From Limnohabitans curvus (GTDB taxonomy: Bacteria; Pseudomonadota; Gammaproteobacteria; Burkholderiales; Burkholderiaceae_C): DNA of 64,000 bases. The position numbers were made by a program, and so were the translations under genes. The notes under the pieces were generated by a model. That model worked only from the letters and a program-made list of their open reading frames with translations, ran no database searches and had not been told where the DNA came from. Numbering within the stretch: position 1 is the first letter of the stretch; every line of letters starts with the position of its first letter. Shown here in pieces: positions 16,500-26,300 of this stretch. The stretch is taken from assembly GCF_003063475.1 (NCBI RefSeq), contig NZ_NESP01000001.1, forward strand, positions 1,302,001-1,366,000. The letters are read 5' to 3'.

Positions 16500-17051
16500 T
16501 TGGCTTTACCAGCAGCACAACCGCGAAGACACGCGCACACAAGGCAAGTCACTTTCACTGGCTATCAAAGAGACGATGGCTTGTGGGACATTGAAGGTGT
16601 GTTGCGTGATACCAAACCCATGCCATTTGAAGTTCCCGGCGAGAAATCTTGGTTGCCGAACGAACCAATTCACAACATGTCGATTCGCTTAACGGTGAAT
16701 GCACGCCTTGTGATTCAAGACATTCAGGTGTCGATGGATGATGTTCCGCACGACGAGTGTCCCCAAGCCATGCCACCTATGCAAAAACTGATTGGCGCTC
16801 AACTCGCCAGTGGCTGGCGAAAAGCAATTGAAGAAAACTTGGGTAAATCGCAAGGGTGTGCGCACCTGCGGGAGCTGCTGTTCAACATGGCCACCGCCGC
16901 GTTCCAAACCGTGACTGGCACATTTGAAGTCACAAACCCAGAAATACCACCACCTCACTTAAACCGTTGTGTCGCATGGCGGCTCGACACGGAATTGGTC
17001 AGCCGTCGTTACCCCATGTTTTTTAAACCACCATCCACCGATGGTTCTTGA
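16500..17051 (+). CDS. DUF2889 domain-containing protein
   Basis: A 183-residue protein of the DUF2889 family, function unknown. Family hallmarks are visible: GYQRDDGLWDIEGVLRDTKP near residues 21-40, IHNMSIRLTV near 57, then DDVPHDECPQA, and GCAHLRELLFNMATAAFQ near 120-137. It is a soluble protein without signal or membrane helices. The start is a TTG at 16500, six bases after AGGA; no in-frame ATG lies upstream before a stop. It is divergent from livH, and its stop is followed by the decayed end of the cdiA-type locus. Whether it belongs with the catabolic cluster or is an unrelated neighbour is unclear; DUF2889 genes sit near degradation genes in other Burkholderiales. Confidence 0.82.
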   Translation: MALPAAQPRRHAHTRQVTFTGYQRDDGLWDIEGVLRDTKPMPFEVPGEKSWLPNEPIHNMSIRLTVNARLVIQDIQVSMDDVPHDECPQAMPPMQKLIGAQLASGWRKAIEENLGKSQGCAHLRELLFNMATAAFQTVTGTFEVTNPEIPPPHLNRCVAWRLDTELVSRRYPMFFKPPSTDGS

Positions 17052-17059
17052 ACTTGGAC

Positions 17060-17650
17060 ATTGACAGAGTTGAAATCAAGGCAGGCGTTACCTTTTGCTT
17101 GGTCTCGCGATAGCCGGACATTTCTTGGTACACACCCGCTGTGGTGGTTTTTTCTGCATGGATGGTTTGGGTCGTGTTGGTACTACCGCCCAAGATCAGC
17201 TAACCCTCTTTGCTGGTGTGAGCCCCTGCGCTGCGCACAAAGTCCACCTTAGGTGCTGTCTTCGTTTCGCGTGGTCCACTCATGCGTGGTGCGGTTCTCG
17301 CCTGAAGCAATGGTCACATCCCCTGTACCTGCAATTTTGGCTTTGTTAGCAGCATCCACATTGGCGGCTACCAAAGCCACATTGCTGTTTTGACCCACGC
17401 CTTGGATGTTGACGTTGTCAGCCTTGAGGTTGAGGCTTTGGGTGGTGGTGACGGTGGTGGTGTCATTGCCACCGCCATAGACCTGTTTGTTTTGTACGCC
17501 TGTCAATGTGACATCGCCTAAGGCAATGAGGTTGATGTCTTTGGCTTGCACATCGCCGCCTTGCACGGTCAAGTTATTCAGTGCTGTGGTTGGCTTGGTT
17601 ACCTGCTTTGATGCTGCTGGTGGTATGGCTCACGCTATCAACAGCCACGT
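17060..17650 (-). pseudogene. Decayed third cdiA-type module (adhesin/toxin-delivery fragment)
   Basis: This stretch carries broken pieces of a CdiA/FhaB-like protein on the minus strand. At 17630-17650 a reading frame gives VAVDSVSHTTSSIKAGNQ. It then shifts frame near 17600 and continues as LNNLTVQGGDVQAKDINLI, a hemagglutinin-type repeat, open to a stop near 17249. Between about 17251 and 17099 comes a copy of the main cdiA at 22273-22420: it reads STNTTQTIHAEKTTTAGVYQ against STNTTQTSHTEKTTTAGVYQ, but has an in-frame TAG where the main gene has CAG. So the fragment has a frameshift, an internal deletion and a nonsense change. It begins inside the last codons of the immunity gene to its right, which marks a recombination joint. 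No toxin or immunity gene remains. Confidence 0.75.
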
Positions 17651-17997
17651 CCAACAATAGACTTTCCTTTGAGCAAATCAACGCCGATATCACAGACGTA
17701 TGTCTGATCATTCAGATGTAGAGCACATTGCAAATCACCAGAAAACTTCGTAACAACACCTTCCTCACAGGAGTCCTGCCCCGCAACTACTTCTCCACCC
17801 ATTCTCTCGTACATGAGCTTTGCAGCATCACCTTTAATTACAAAGTAAGCAGCAGGTGGATCGGTCGGTGCGGGGTCAACTAATGGCGTTTGCCCAACGC
17901 CTATATCACCCTCCAAATGGCCCCACCAATCTCCAGCGGCGTTAGCGATTGATGCGACGGAAAACAAAAAACACACACCCAACAGAACTCGTGTCAT
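17638..17997 (-). CDS. Predicted periplasmic immunity protein of the orphan toxin module
   Basis: A 119-residue protein with a clear Sec signal peptide (MTRVLLGVCFLFSVASIANA). The mature part has four cysteines (DSCEE, LQCAL, YVCDI, GRGC), which suits two disulfides in the periplasm. GDAAKLMYERM and TKFSGDLQCAL resemble a widespread class of small secreted proteobacterial proteins of unknown function. Its ATG overlaps the stop of the upstream toxin-module gene by four bases (ATGA), exactly as in the main cdiA/immunity pair. That position makes it the immunity candidate, and its export fits a toxin predicted to attack peptidoglycan. The start at 17997 places the signal peptide at the N-terminus; an in-frame start at 18036 would bury it. 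Function is inferred from position and signal peptide. Confidence 0.72.
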   Translation of the reverse strand: MTRVLLGVCFLFSVASIANAAGDWWGHLEGDIGVGQTPLVDPAPTDPPAAYFVIKGDAAKLMYERMGGEVVAGQDSCEEGVVTKFSGDLQCALHLNDQTYVCDIGVDLLKGKSIVGRGC

Positions 17998-20054
17998 TTG
18001 AACCCCACATGTAAATGATCGTTGTGCCCCGGCCAAGGTTTTACACCGACGATATTTGGGTCGTTGAAATAAATGATCGCATCTGGGTATTGCTGCTTAA
18101 TGATGTTTACCAAATTTTGCGTCGCTGGTTGGTCATAGTTAGGATCTTTATAAGATAGCCCACCCGTACCGCTTGCCCTGATTGGGCGAATATCAACACT
18201 CGCACCTTCATCATGCGTTTTATGCCCCGGCGTAGGTCCAATCTCTTGGCTAATTTCAGTCACAACAATATTCTTTGTAGCCCCAGAATCTTTCCACGCA
18301 GTACCAATGCTCTCGAGAGCAGTTAATGTTTCCTCTCGTCCATAGTAGCCATTGCCAACCTTGCCAGAAAGCTCCAATCCCGAGTCTGGCTTCGGCGTTA
18401 GTAAATAACATTTGTGAATAATGCAATTATTCTCCGCCGCATTAGCCCCCATCTGCGATGCCACATTCACCGCTGCCGCGCTATCAGGCCCGCCCACCAA
18501 GGCTCCAGCCACGGCACTCATGCTCTTGGCAAATGCAAGAGCATTTGCATCTGTGGCGCCTGTGCTCTTGGCATAGCCAGCACTCAACTCCCCCACCACC
18601 GCGCCCACAGCACCTGCGCTGCATCCACCGCTATTGCCCGTGGTTGCCGCACCACCCACACAACCAGCTAGAGCGTGCGCCAGTGCTTGTGTGTAGGCGT
18701 TGAGTGTTGGGTTGGTTCCTGTCGCCGCTGCACCAATGCTGTTGGCCGTCTGCGCCATGCCCGCTGTGATGAGTGCGCTGCTCAGCGCTGTGCTCAACGT
18801 GTCTTCATTCAACGGTGTGCCGTTGATGGCGCTGCTCACCACCGCGCTGGCCAAGTTGTTGGTCACGTTTTGCATCAGGTTGGCTGTGAATTTGTCCACC
18901 GCTTGTGTGGTGCTGACCACTTGCGCATTCGCACCTGTTTGGCCTGTGGCCGTGGGTGTACTGCCCAGCTCTGCGAGCACCCCAGCTGTGGCCATCGCAG
19001 TGAGAACGCCTTTGACGTTTTGGCTGCTACCCATGTCTTTGAGGGTCTTGCCAATGTCGCCACCGTTGTTCACAAAACTCACGCCTGCGCTTGAGGCCAG
19101 TGCTGCAAAACCTGCGTTCACCGCTGCGCCGTATGCCGTCACAGTTGTAACCCCTGCTGCCGTGGTCGTTGCCAACGTAACACCGCCTAATGTGGTCACG
19201 CTTGCACCGCCTGCCGCTGCACCTGTGGTGCCTACCACCCCTGCACCCATACCGCCGGTATACGCTGCAATGGCGATGGCAAGAATGGCCGCCCCCGCAG
19301 GCGTCAGCCCTTGTTGGTCATAGCTCCAGCTGTCTTTAGCAAGCTTGATCTCTTGCCAGTTCACATCCTTGCGTTGGCTCAAGTCACTGAGCCACTCCAT
19401 GCCCGGCTGTTGGCTCAGTGTTTTGATTTGCTCTTTGAGCGGCTCGCCTGGCGGCAGCTGCACATCAATGCCGCCAGGTGCGCTGAACTTGGTTTTGGCT
19501 TGGATGTTGGCTAAAACTGCTGTTTCCGTCGTGCTGCCGTTGCCAGACATGCTTTGCCACACCAAGCTCTCGCTCTTTTGTGTGTGGCTGGTTTGCAGGG
19601 TCTCTTTGACGCCTTCGATCAGGATCTTGGCATTGGGGTCCGCTTTTGCACCTACACCTGCGTTGACCGTGAAGTTTTGGGCTTTGACTTGTGTGCCTTG
19701 CAGTTTTGTGTCGCCACCCGACTGGCTCAAGATATCGCCCTCGCTTTGCAGCTGCGTGGCGGCTGCTCGGGTTTGGATGCTGCTGTCATTGGTCTCTGAC
19801 TTGGCTGTCTGCAGCAAGCTAAAAAACCGGATATCAATACCAAACCAGCTACTGCTGCTCTTGCTTTGCACCTCTTTTTTGTCCACGTTCAAGGCAGCAA
19901 GGTAGTCAATCTTGCCTTGGGCGCTCAGGCTCACATCGCTGCCTTCAATCGTGCTGGCTACCGTAGTCAGGTCTTTGCCTGCGCTGATCTCTACCGTGGC
20001 GCCCTTCACATCACTGCCCACTTGGGTGGTTTTGTCTTCCACGCCACACCACAT
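17994..20054 (-). CDS. Orphan 5'-truncated CdiA module with a LAS-type peptidoglycan peptidase-like C-terminus
   Basis: A 686-residue protein without signal peptide or TPS secretion domain. Residues 1-200 are hemagglutinin-type repeats (VEISAGKDLTTVASTIEGSD). Residues about 210-542 nearly repeat the main CdiA from the GLTPAGAAILAIAIAAYTGG helix through the DUF637-like GGDIGKTLKDMGSSQNVKGV to the pre-toxin boundary MGANAAENN. After that boundary the sequence is unrelated to the main gene. The last 144 residues contain THDEGASVD (His614, Asp621) and HNDHLHVGF (His680, His682), the zinc-ligand pattern of M15/VanX/MepA peptidases. The ATG at 20054 follows an in-frame stop, so the 5' end is truly cut. 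Orphan cdiA-CT modules of this kind are known as spare toxin tips. It may be silent unless recombined, or expressed from the upstream operon. Confidence 0.8.
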   Translation of the reverse strand: MWCGVEDKTTQVGSDVKGATVEISAGKDLTTVASTIEGSDVSLSAQGKIDYLAALNVDKKEVQSKSSSSWFGIDIRFFSLLQTAKSETNDSSIQTRAAATQLQSEGDILSQSGGDTKLQGTQVKAQNFTVNAGVGAKADPNAKILIEGVKETLQTSHTQKSESLVWQSMSGNGSTTETAVLANIQAKTKFSAPGGIDVQLPPGEPLKEQIKTLSQQPGMEWLSDLSQRKDVNWQEIKLAKDSWSYDQQGLTPAGAAILAIAIAAYTGGMGAGVVGTTGAAAGGASVTTLGGVTLATTTAAGVTTVTAYGAAVNAGFAALASSAGVSFVNNGGDIGKTLKDMGSSQNVKGVLTAMATAGVLAELGSTPTATGQTGANAQVVSTTQAVDKFTANLMQNVTNNLASAVVSSAINGTPLNEDTLSTALSSALITAGMAQTANSIGAAATGTNPTLNAYTQALAHALAGCVGGAATTGNSGGCSAGAVGAVVGELSAGYAKSTGATDANALAFAKSMSAVAGALVGGPDSAAAVNVASQMGANAAENNCIIHKCYLLTPKPDSGLELSGKVGNGYYGREETLTALESIGTAWKDSGATKNIVVTEISQEIGPTPGHKTHDEGASVDIRPIRASGTGGLSYKDPNYDQPATQNLVNIIKQQYPDAIIYFNDPNIVGVKPWPGHNDHLHVGFK
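18427..19420 (-). repeat. Long direct repeat, copy in the orphan cdiA module
   Basis: This about 1 kb stretch matches 21221-22165 in the main cdiA in the same orientation, by eye at about nine bases in ten with long identical runs. It covers the hydrophobic helix, the DUF637-like segment and the pre-toxin domain, and ends at the (A/V)ENN-like boundary. Similarity stops abruptly on the toxin side. Confidence 0.85.
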
Positions 20055-20107
20055 TTCTCATTATTTCGCGCACCGCATAGGTCAGAGTTTCGGTTAGGTC
20101 TCAGACT

Positions 20108-20371
20108 CTACGCCCTCGGGAGACTTACAAGCGATTTTGCAACCGCCATCGTATGCGCTTCATTGTCATCCAGACCCATACGATCCACGACGATCCAGCG
20201 AAGATGCGCATAAACTTCTTCAACAGATCTCGATTCACCGAGCAGTTGACAAATACTAGGCGCGTATCCATCGTACTCAGTCATCGCATCAGGTATGTTT
20301 TGTATGCCGATTGGATCCCAATCCATGAGCAGCACCCTTTTGACATCAGAAAGCAAAGAACTAGTTTTCAT
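20108..20371 (-). CDS. cdiI: Predicted immunity protein of the main CdiA toxin
   Basis: An 87-residue acidic protein with no signal peptide, expected in the cytoplasm. It has MDWDPIGIQNIPDAMTEYDG near residues 16-35 followed by YAPSICQLLGE, a pattern I associate with small proteins found next to polymorphic toxins (WDPIG...DEYD...Y). Its ATG overlaps the cdiA stop by four bases (ATGA), the standard position for CdiI. The toxin it would neutralise is the DUF4258-like end of CdiA. CdiI proteins differ greatly in sequence and are usually named by position, so the identification rests on location, size, charge and lack of export signal. It ends 53 bases before the orphan module begins. Confidence 0.7.
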   Translation of the reverse strand: MKTSSLLSDVKRVLLMDWDPIGIQNIPDAMTEYDGYAPSICQLLGESRSVEEVYAHLRWIVVDRMGLDDNEAHTMAVAKSLVSLPRA

Positions 20372-23300
20372 GGCTTGCCCGGAATAACAGTTACAACACG
20401 ACCATTCGTTGAATTAACGATAGCACGAAGATTGGTCGCAGCATCGTAATAACCCGTAGTGCCTAGACCAGTTGGGAATATTGTTCCATTTTCAATCGTG
20501 CTTTTCACTGCCGACGGAACAACCCCTCTACCCTGCATTTGATCCAATGCATGCCCTGAATAGTTGACACCATCAATCGCTGCTGGGGTATTTGTACCAG
20601 GAGTAACACTCATTGGGCTTCCGCCTCGTCCTACAGGTGCGGTGGTAGACGGTCCATTTTCAAGCGCATTGGCTACTGCTCTCTCACCGAGGGTCAATTC
20701 TCCCGCCGCCACTCCCCCATTCGACGTTTGAGCATTAGTCGCTGCTGTAAAGCTTGTGGAGTTCAATTTTTGTAATGCAGCTCTAGCACTAGCCGAGTCT
20801 GAAGCATCCAATGCAATTCCCAACTCAACGAATTGGTTTGCAACCACATCTCTCTGCGCTGGCGTTAGTGGCGTTGCGAGTTGGCCCACCTCTTGAGCTG
20901 CCACTTGAAGCGTCAAGTAGGTGGTTAGTGCTGCTTTGCCATACACGGCCGCACCTGCGCTATCTCCTTGCTTAGTCAGCGCAGTTGCAATGTCCCCCAG
21001 TGCTGCATATGCAGACTGCAGTTGAGCGTAGGCCTGTTGTTTTTCTTGAGGCGTATTTGCTAAAGCATAGGCATCTTTAGCATTCGTCGCATTGACCAAC
21101 GCCTTAGTTTGTCGGTCATCTAACTCTTTGAATGCTGCATCAACAGTGGCAACATCTTGAGCGGTTACTGCTTGTTGTTTTAACAACTCCTTGGCACGTT
21201 GTTGTTTACCCGTTAGCGCATTATTCAACGCCGCATTCGCCCCCATCTGCGCCGCCACGTTCACCGCCGCAGCACTGTCAGGCCCGCCGACCATCGCACC
21301 TGCCGCCGCGCTCATGGTCTTCGCAAAATTAACAGTTGCGGCATCACTCATGTTTTGGCTTAGTGCATACGTTGCACTCAACTCCCCCACCACTGCCCCC
21401 ACAGCACCTGCGCTGCATCCACCGCTGTTACCTGTGGTGGCAGCACCGCCCACACAACCTGCTAAGGCGTGCGCCATGGCTTGTGTATAGGCGTTAAGCG
21501 TGCCGTTTTGTGTAGCCGCACCAATGTTGTTGGCCGCCTGCGCCATGCCCGCTGTGATGAGTGCGCTGGTCAGCGCTGTGCTCAACGTGTCTTCATTCAA
21601 CGGTGTGCCGTTGATGGCGCTGCTCACCACTGCGCTGGCCATGTTGTTGGTCACGTTTTGCATTAGGTTGGCTGTGAACTTGTCCACCGCTTGTGTGGTG
21701 CTGATGGCTTGTGCATTAGCCCCTGTTTGGCCGGTGGCGGTGGGTGTGCTGCCCAGCTCGGTGAGTACACCTGCTGTGGCCATAGCGGTCAACACGCCTT
21801 TGACGTTTTGGCTGCTACCCATGTCTTTAAGGGTTTTGCCAATGTCGCCGCCGTTGTTCACAAAACTCACGCCTGCGCTTGAGGCCAGTGCTGCAAAACC
21901 TGCGTTGGCTGCAGCGCCGTAAACGGTGCTGCCCATCAAAGTTGCAGCGCTCGTGCTAGTCGCCGCTGTGCCACCCAAAAGCTCTGCACCCATACCGCCG
22001 GTATACGCTGCAATGGCGATGGCAAGAATGGCTGCTCCCGCAGGTGTGAGCCCCTCTTGGCTGTACTCCCACTTGTCATAGGCTAACTTCACTTGCTGCC
22101 AGTTGATCTTAGGGTCTTTGGCCAACTCACCGATGTAAGCCATGCCCGGCTGTTGGCTCAAGTTTTGTACTTGGTCTTTAAGCGTGCCTTCAGGAATCAT
22201 CACTGTGGTGTTAATGCCCGATGCAATGTTTACCTTGCCGTTAATTTGCGTTTGATTCAGCGTTTGTTTGGTCTCACCATAGCCGGACATTTCTTGGTAC
22301 ACACCCGCTGTGGTGGTTTTTTCTGTATGGCTGGTTTGGGTCGTGTTGGTACTACCCCCCAAGAGGAGCTGACCGTCTTGGCTGGTGTCTGCGCCCGCGC
22401 TGCGCACAAAGTTCACCTTGGGTGCGTTCAAGATGGCACCTTGCACATCGGTCACAGCCCCCACGCCAATTTGCACGGCTTCATACGAGCTCAGCTGGGT
22501 GCCCAAGGCTTCGCTCTTGATGCTGCTGTCGGTGCTGCTGCTCTTGCTGTAGGTGAAGCCCATGAAGCCCGAGCTGGTTTGGCTGCTGGTTGTGACCTGA
22601 TGCACTTCTTGCACGGCGTACAACTGGGTGTTGTTCACACCCTCGATCTGCACCAGTTTCGAACCATCTAGCTTGGCGCCTTCGCTTTTGACGTTGTTGC
22701 CCAGCACTTTGACGTTCTGGCCTTCTAGCTCTGTGACCTGCGCGGTTTTGTCGAGCGTCTCGTGTTGGGTGGTGGTGGTTTTCTTTTTCAGCACATTGCC
22801 ACTTGTGCTGCTGGTCGTCCAGTTGTGTTGCTGGGTGTCTGTGTTGAAGCCCATGCTCACATCACCTGCCGATGACACGGTTACATCGCCTTGGGTTGCT
22901 TTGACGCTCGCAGCATCCAACTGCACGCTATTTTGGCCATAAATCATCACGCCTTTGTCGCCCGTGATCTCGCTACGCTCGGTCACCAAGCTTTGGCGTA
23001 CATCGCTGCCAGTTTGTGCCTTGCTATAAGCTTGCTCGCTCGTGAGTTTGACAGCACCAGCGGCCACGATAGCCGCTTGTTCGCCTGCGTGCATTTGCAG
23101 GCTTTGTGCGCTCACGTTGCCTTGGTTGGCTTGCACCACCGCGTTGCCGCCTGCATTAATTTGCACGCCTTTGATGTCTTCGGTTTGGGTGGTGTTACCC
23201 GCCAAGCGACTGAGTAAACCGCCTAAGAGGCCGCCGCCCCGAGCGCCTTTGATGTTGACGTTTTCGCTATCCACCACGGCTTGCAGGTCCACATTGCCTT

Positions 23301-26300
23301 GAGTTGAGGAGAGTTTGAAGTCTTCGCCTGCATCGAGCTTGCTGCCTTGGGCGACCACGCCCTTCGTGCCCTCGATGGTGAGGTTGCCACCCGCGCTCAC
23401 ATTGGTGGTTTCGTAGCGCACTTCGTCTTTGGTGCTGCCGTTGCCACGCACAAGGTGCGCTTCATGTTTGTCTGCGTTCAAAGCAACCGTGCCGCCTGCA
23501 CTTAATCGTGCATCACCCTCTGCCTTGATCTGTGTGGCAGCCAAGGTCAAGTCATTGGCAGTGTCAACGCTGAGCCAGCCTCCACTTTGAATACTCGCAG
23601 ACTTCAAGTCCACGCTGTCAGCCACGATGGCCACAGCCTTGCCGCCGCTATAGCTGCCGCCGCCGCTTACTTTGCCGGATGCATTGATGACCAAGCTGTT
23701 GCTGGCTTGCAGCGTGCCGGTGTTTTCTAGTTCGCGTGTGGTGATGGCCACGTCAGTGCCCACAATACGAGCGCCTTTGTTGTTGTCGTTGTTCTGGTCA
23801 AGGTGCGCCACATAGAGTTTGGGCACGAGCACTTTTTGGCCATCGACCACTTGCCACTCGGGCCACACCATGTCTTTAGTGAGGGCGGCTTGTTGCGCAG
23901 CGCTAAGGGTGTCGCCCAAACCAAAACCAAACTGGGATTGAGCCAATAGGCCTGCGTCCATGAGGCCCATCATGAGGTCGTAGTCGTTGTCAGTACCCGC
24001 CACCAAATGTGTGCGGCCTTTGAGGGCGTACATCTGGTCTTGCACGAGTTGGGTTTCGTACCAAGCATCGCCCAAGAGTTTGATGCCGCTGGGCATGAGG
24101 CCTAAGCGGGTGAGCAAGTAGTCAGAGCCCGCAAATTTGTTGTAGCTGGTGTACTGGTCATTAGCGGCAGGGGCAAAGAGGTCGCTGCGGCCTCGGATAA
24201 GGTATGGCGAGGTGGCAGGCGCTTTTTCAAACAACCCGGTTTGGCCGTTGGGCACGGTGTAGTGGCTAAAGTCAAACGTGCCATTGGGGTTGAGCACGAT
24301 GCCGTCTGACAAGGCTTTGGGGCTGCCTAGGTTCAAGCTGGGTGCGGTGCCCGCCGCGCTGCTAGACGGGCCATTGACGATGCCAAAACGGTCTTTGAAG
24401 GCTTGGGTGAGAGGGGATGCAGTGCCTGAGCGCTCGTCCACGATAACCACGCGCGGGTCAGTGGACAGGCCTGCAAAGCCATCGCGTGTGTCGATGGTTT
24501 TGTTGTCCAGCTTTTCACTTGCGGTGACGGTGGCAGTACCACCCGCTGCAATGACGCCGCCCCATGTTTCACTGTAGCTCACGGTTTGGTGGCAGTTAAA
24601 GCATGCAGCCTTAACCACCATGTTTTCGGTTTGAATGGCGCCGTAAGCTCGATTGGTCAGCAAACGGGTGCCAATGTTGGCATTGAGACGGGCCGAGATG
24701 ATGCCGTATTCGTTGTTCAGCTCGTCGGCTTTGATATTGAGGTTTTTGCCCGCCAAGATTTCTGCGCTCTTGCCATCGGCATTGAAGGTGTCTTTGGCAA
24801 TTGTTCGAATTTGTGTACTGGTGCTGACTTTTCCCACCACACCACGTGCATTCACGGTGGGCACAACAGCGCGGTTGGTGATGGTGTTGGCTTTGAGGTT
24901 GATGTCGCCCTGGGCTTCGATACGGCCCACGTAGTTCAGGATGCTTTGTGCGTTGTCGCCCGCTTCGTTGCCTTGGATGGTGATGTCATCCACGGCGTAG
25001 ATGCGCCCGCCGTTGTTCACCAGCTCTACACCGTAATGTTTTTGGCGGCCACCGCTGTAGATCAGCGCTTGGTTCTCAAGGTATTGGGTTTGGGTGGTGA
25101 TGTCACCACCCGAGGCCAAGGTACCTTGGTTGAGCACTTTGTTGGCCTTGATGCTGAGGCTTTGGTTGCCTTGCACCATGCCGGTGTTGCCCAGCTCTAG
25201 CGAGGTGTCGCTGCTGCGCCCTTGCAGGGTGGTGGCTTTGCCAGTCAGGGTGCCGCTGTTGGTGATGCTGTCGGCTTTGACGACCAAGCTGTCGTCGCCT
25301 TGCACACGACCTGTGACAACAAGTTTGTCTGCTGTGATGTCTGCAGTTTTGCCACGAATCTGTTGATCCACCTCCAACTGCTTAGCAGTCACGCTGAGCG
25401 CATTGCCTGCAGCCATTTGGCCAGCCAACACATCGCCCTGCGCATTGACTGTGAGGTTTCGACCTGCGGCCAAGCTGCCTTGGCGGTTGTCGAACAACCC
25501 TGCGCCAACGTTGAGGGTCAGGTCGTTGCCAGCTTGAATTTGTGAGCTGGCAATGCCGAACACGATGACGGGGGCATCAGGCACTGTCAAGTCAACAGGC
25601 TTGCCGTTGGTCTGTGCCGAGCCTATTCCCGTAGTACCGTCAATCACAGCAGGTACTGCGGCTTTGGCCGTGGCAAGTTGCTGTGCAGCAGTTGAGGCAG
25701 CGGCTTGGGCTGTGTTGTTGGCGACTTGAGCCGCAGCCACATCATTTTGTGCCTGCGTAATGACTGCTGGGGTGCTGGCTGTGTTGGCTTGTAATCTAGC
25801 CAAGTTGGCCTGTGCGGCTTGCAGTGCGGCGGCTTGGGCCGTCACATTCGCATTGGCTGCATCCACAGCGGCTTGCGCCTGCGTCACGGCATTGGCTGCT
25901 GCGATGTCTGCATTCCAGTTGTAGCCTCCAGTGGACGTACTGGCGCCGCTACTGGTTTTGCTTTTATCCAAGAAAGTCAAGCTACTGCCACTGCTGAGCT
26001 GTGCGCTACTGGCATCTGTGACGATGCTGTTGGCTGTGACAGTGCCATTGCCTGTGCTGCTGATCTTGCCTTTGATGTTGACCAGTTGGCCTTTGGTAGG
26101 GGCTGGCGTGCTGGCAGTGCCAACTCCGGCCTGCACAGTCACATTCAGCGTAGCGGGCTGCGCACCCGTGCTGGCTTTGGTTTGAAGGATTTGGCCTTGG
26201 CTGTTGTCAATGTCACCAGCGTTCACACTGAGACTTTGACCTTGCCCTTCAATTTGACCTTTGGCATTGTTCAGCGCTAAGCCTGCTTGCACCTGTGCAG

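Noticed and set aside
18700..19323. A 207-codon plus-strand frame opposite the orphan cdiA module (and a similar one at 21500-21922)
   Set aside because: They mirror the Ala-rich repeat of the minus-strand genes and appear in both copies only because the DNA is duplicated.
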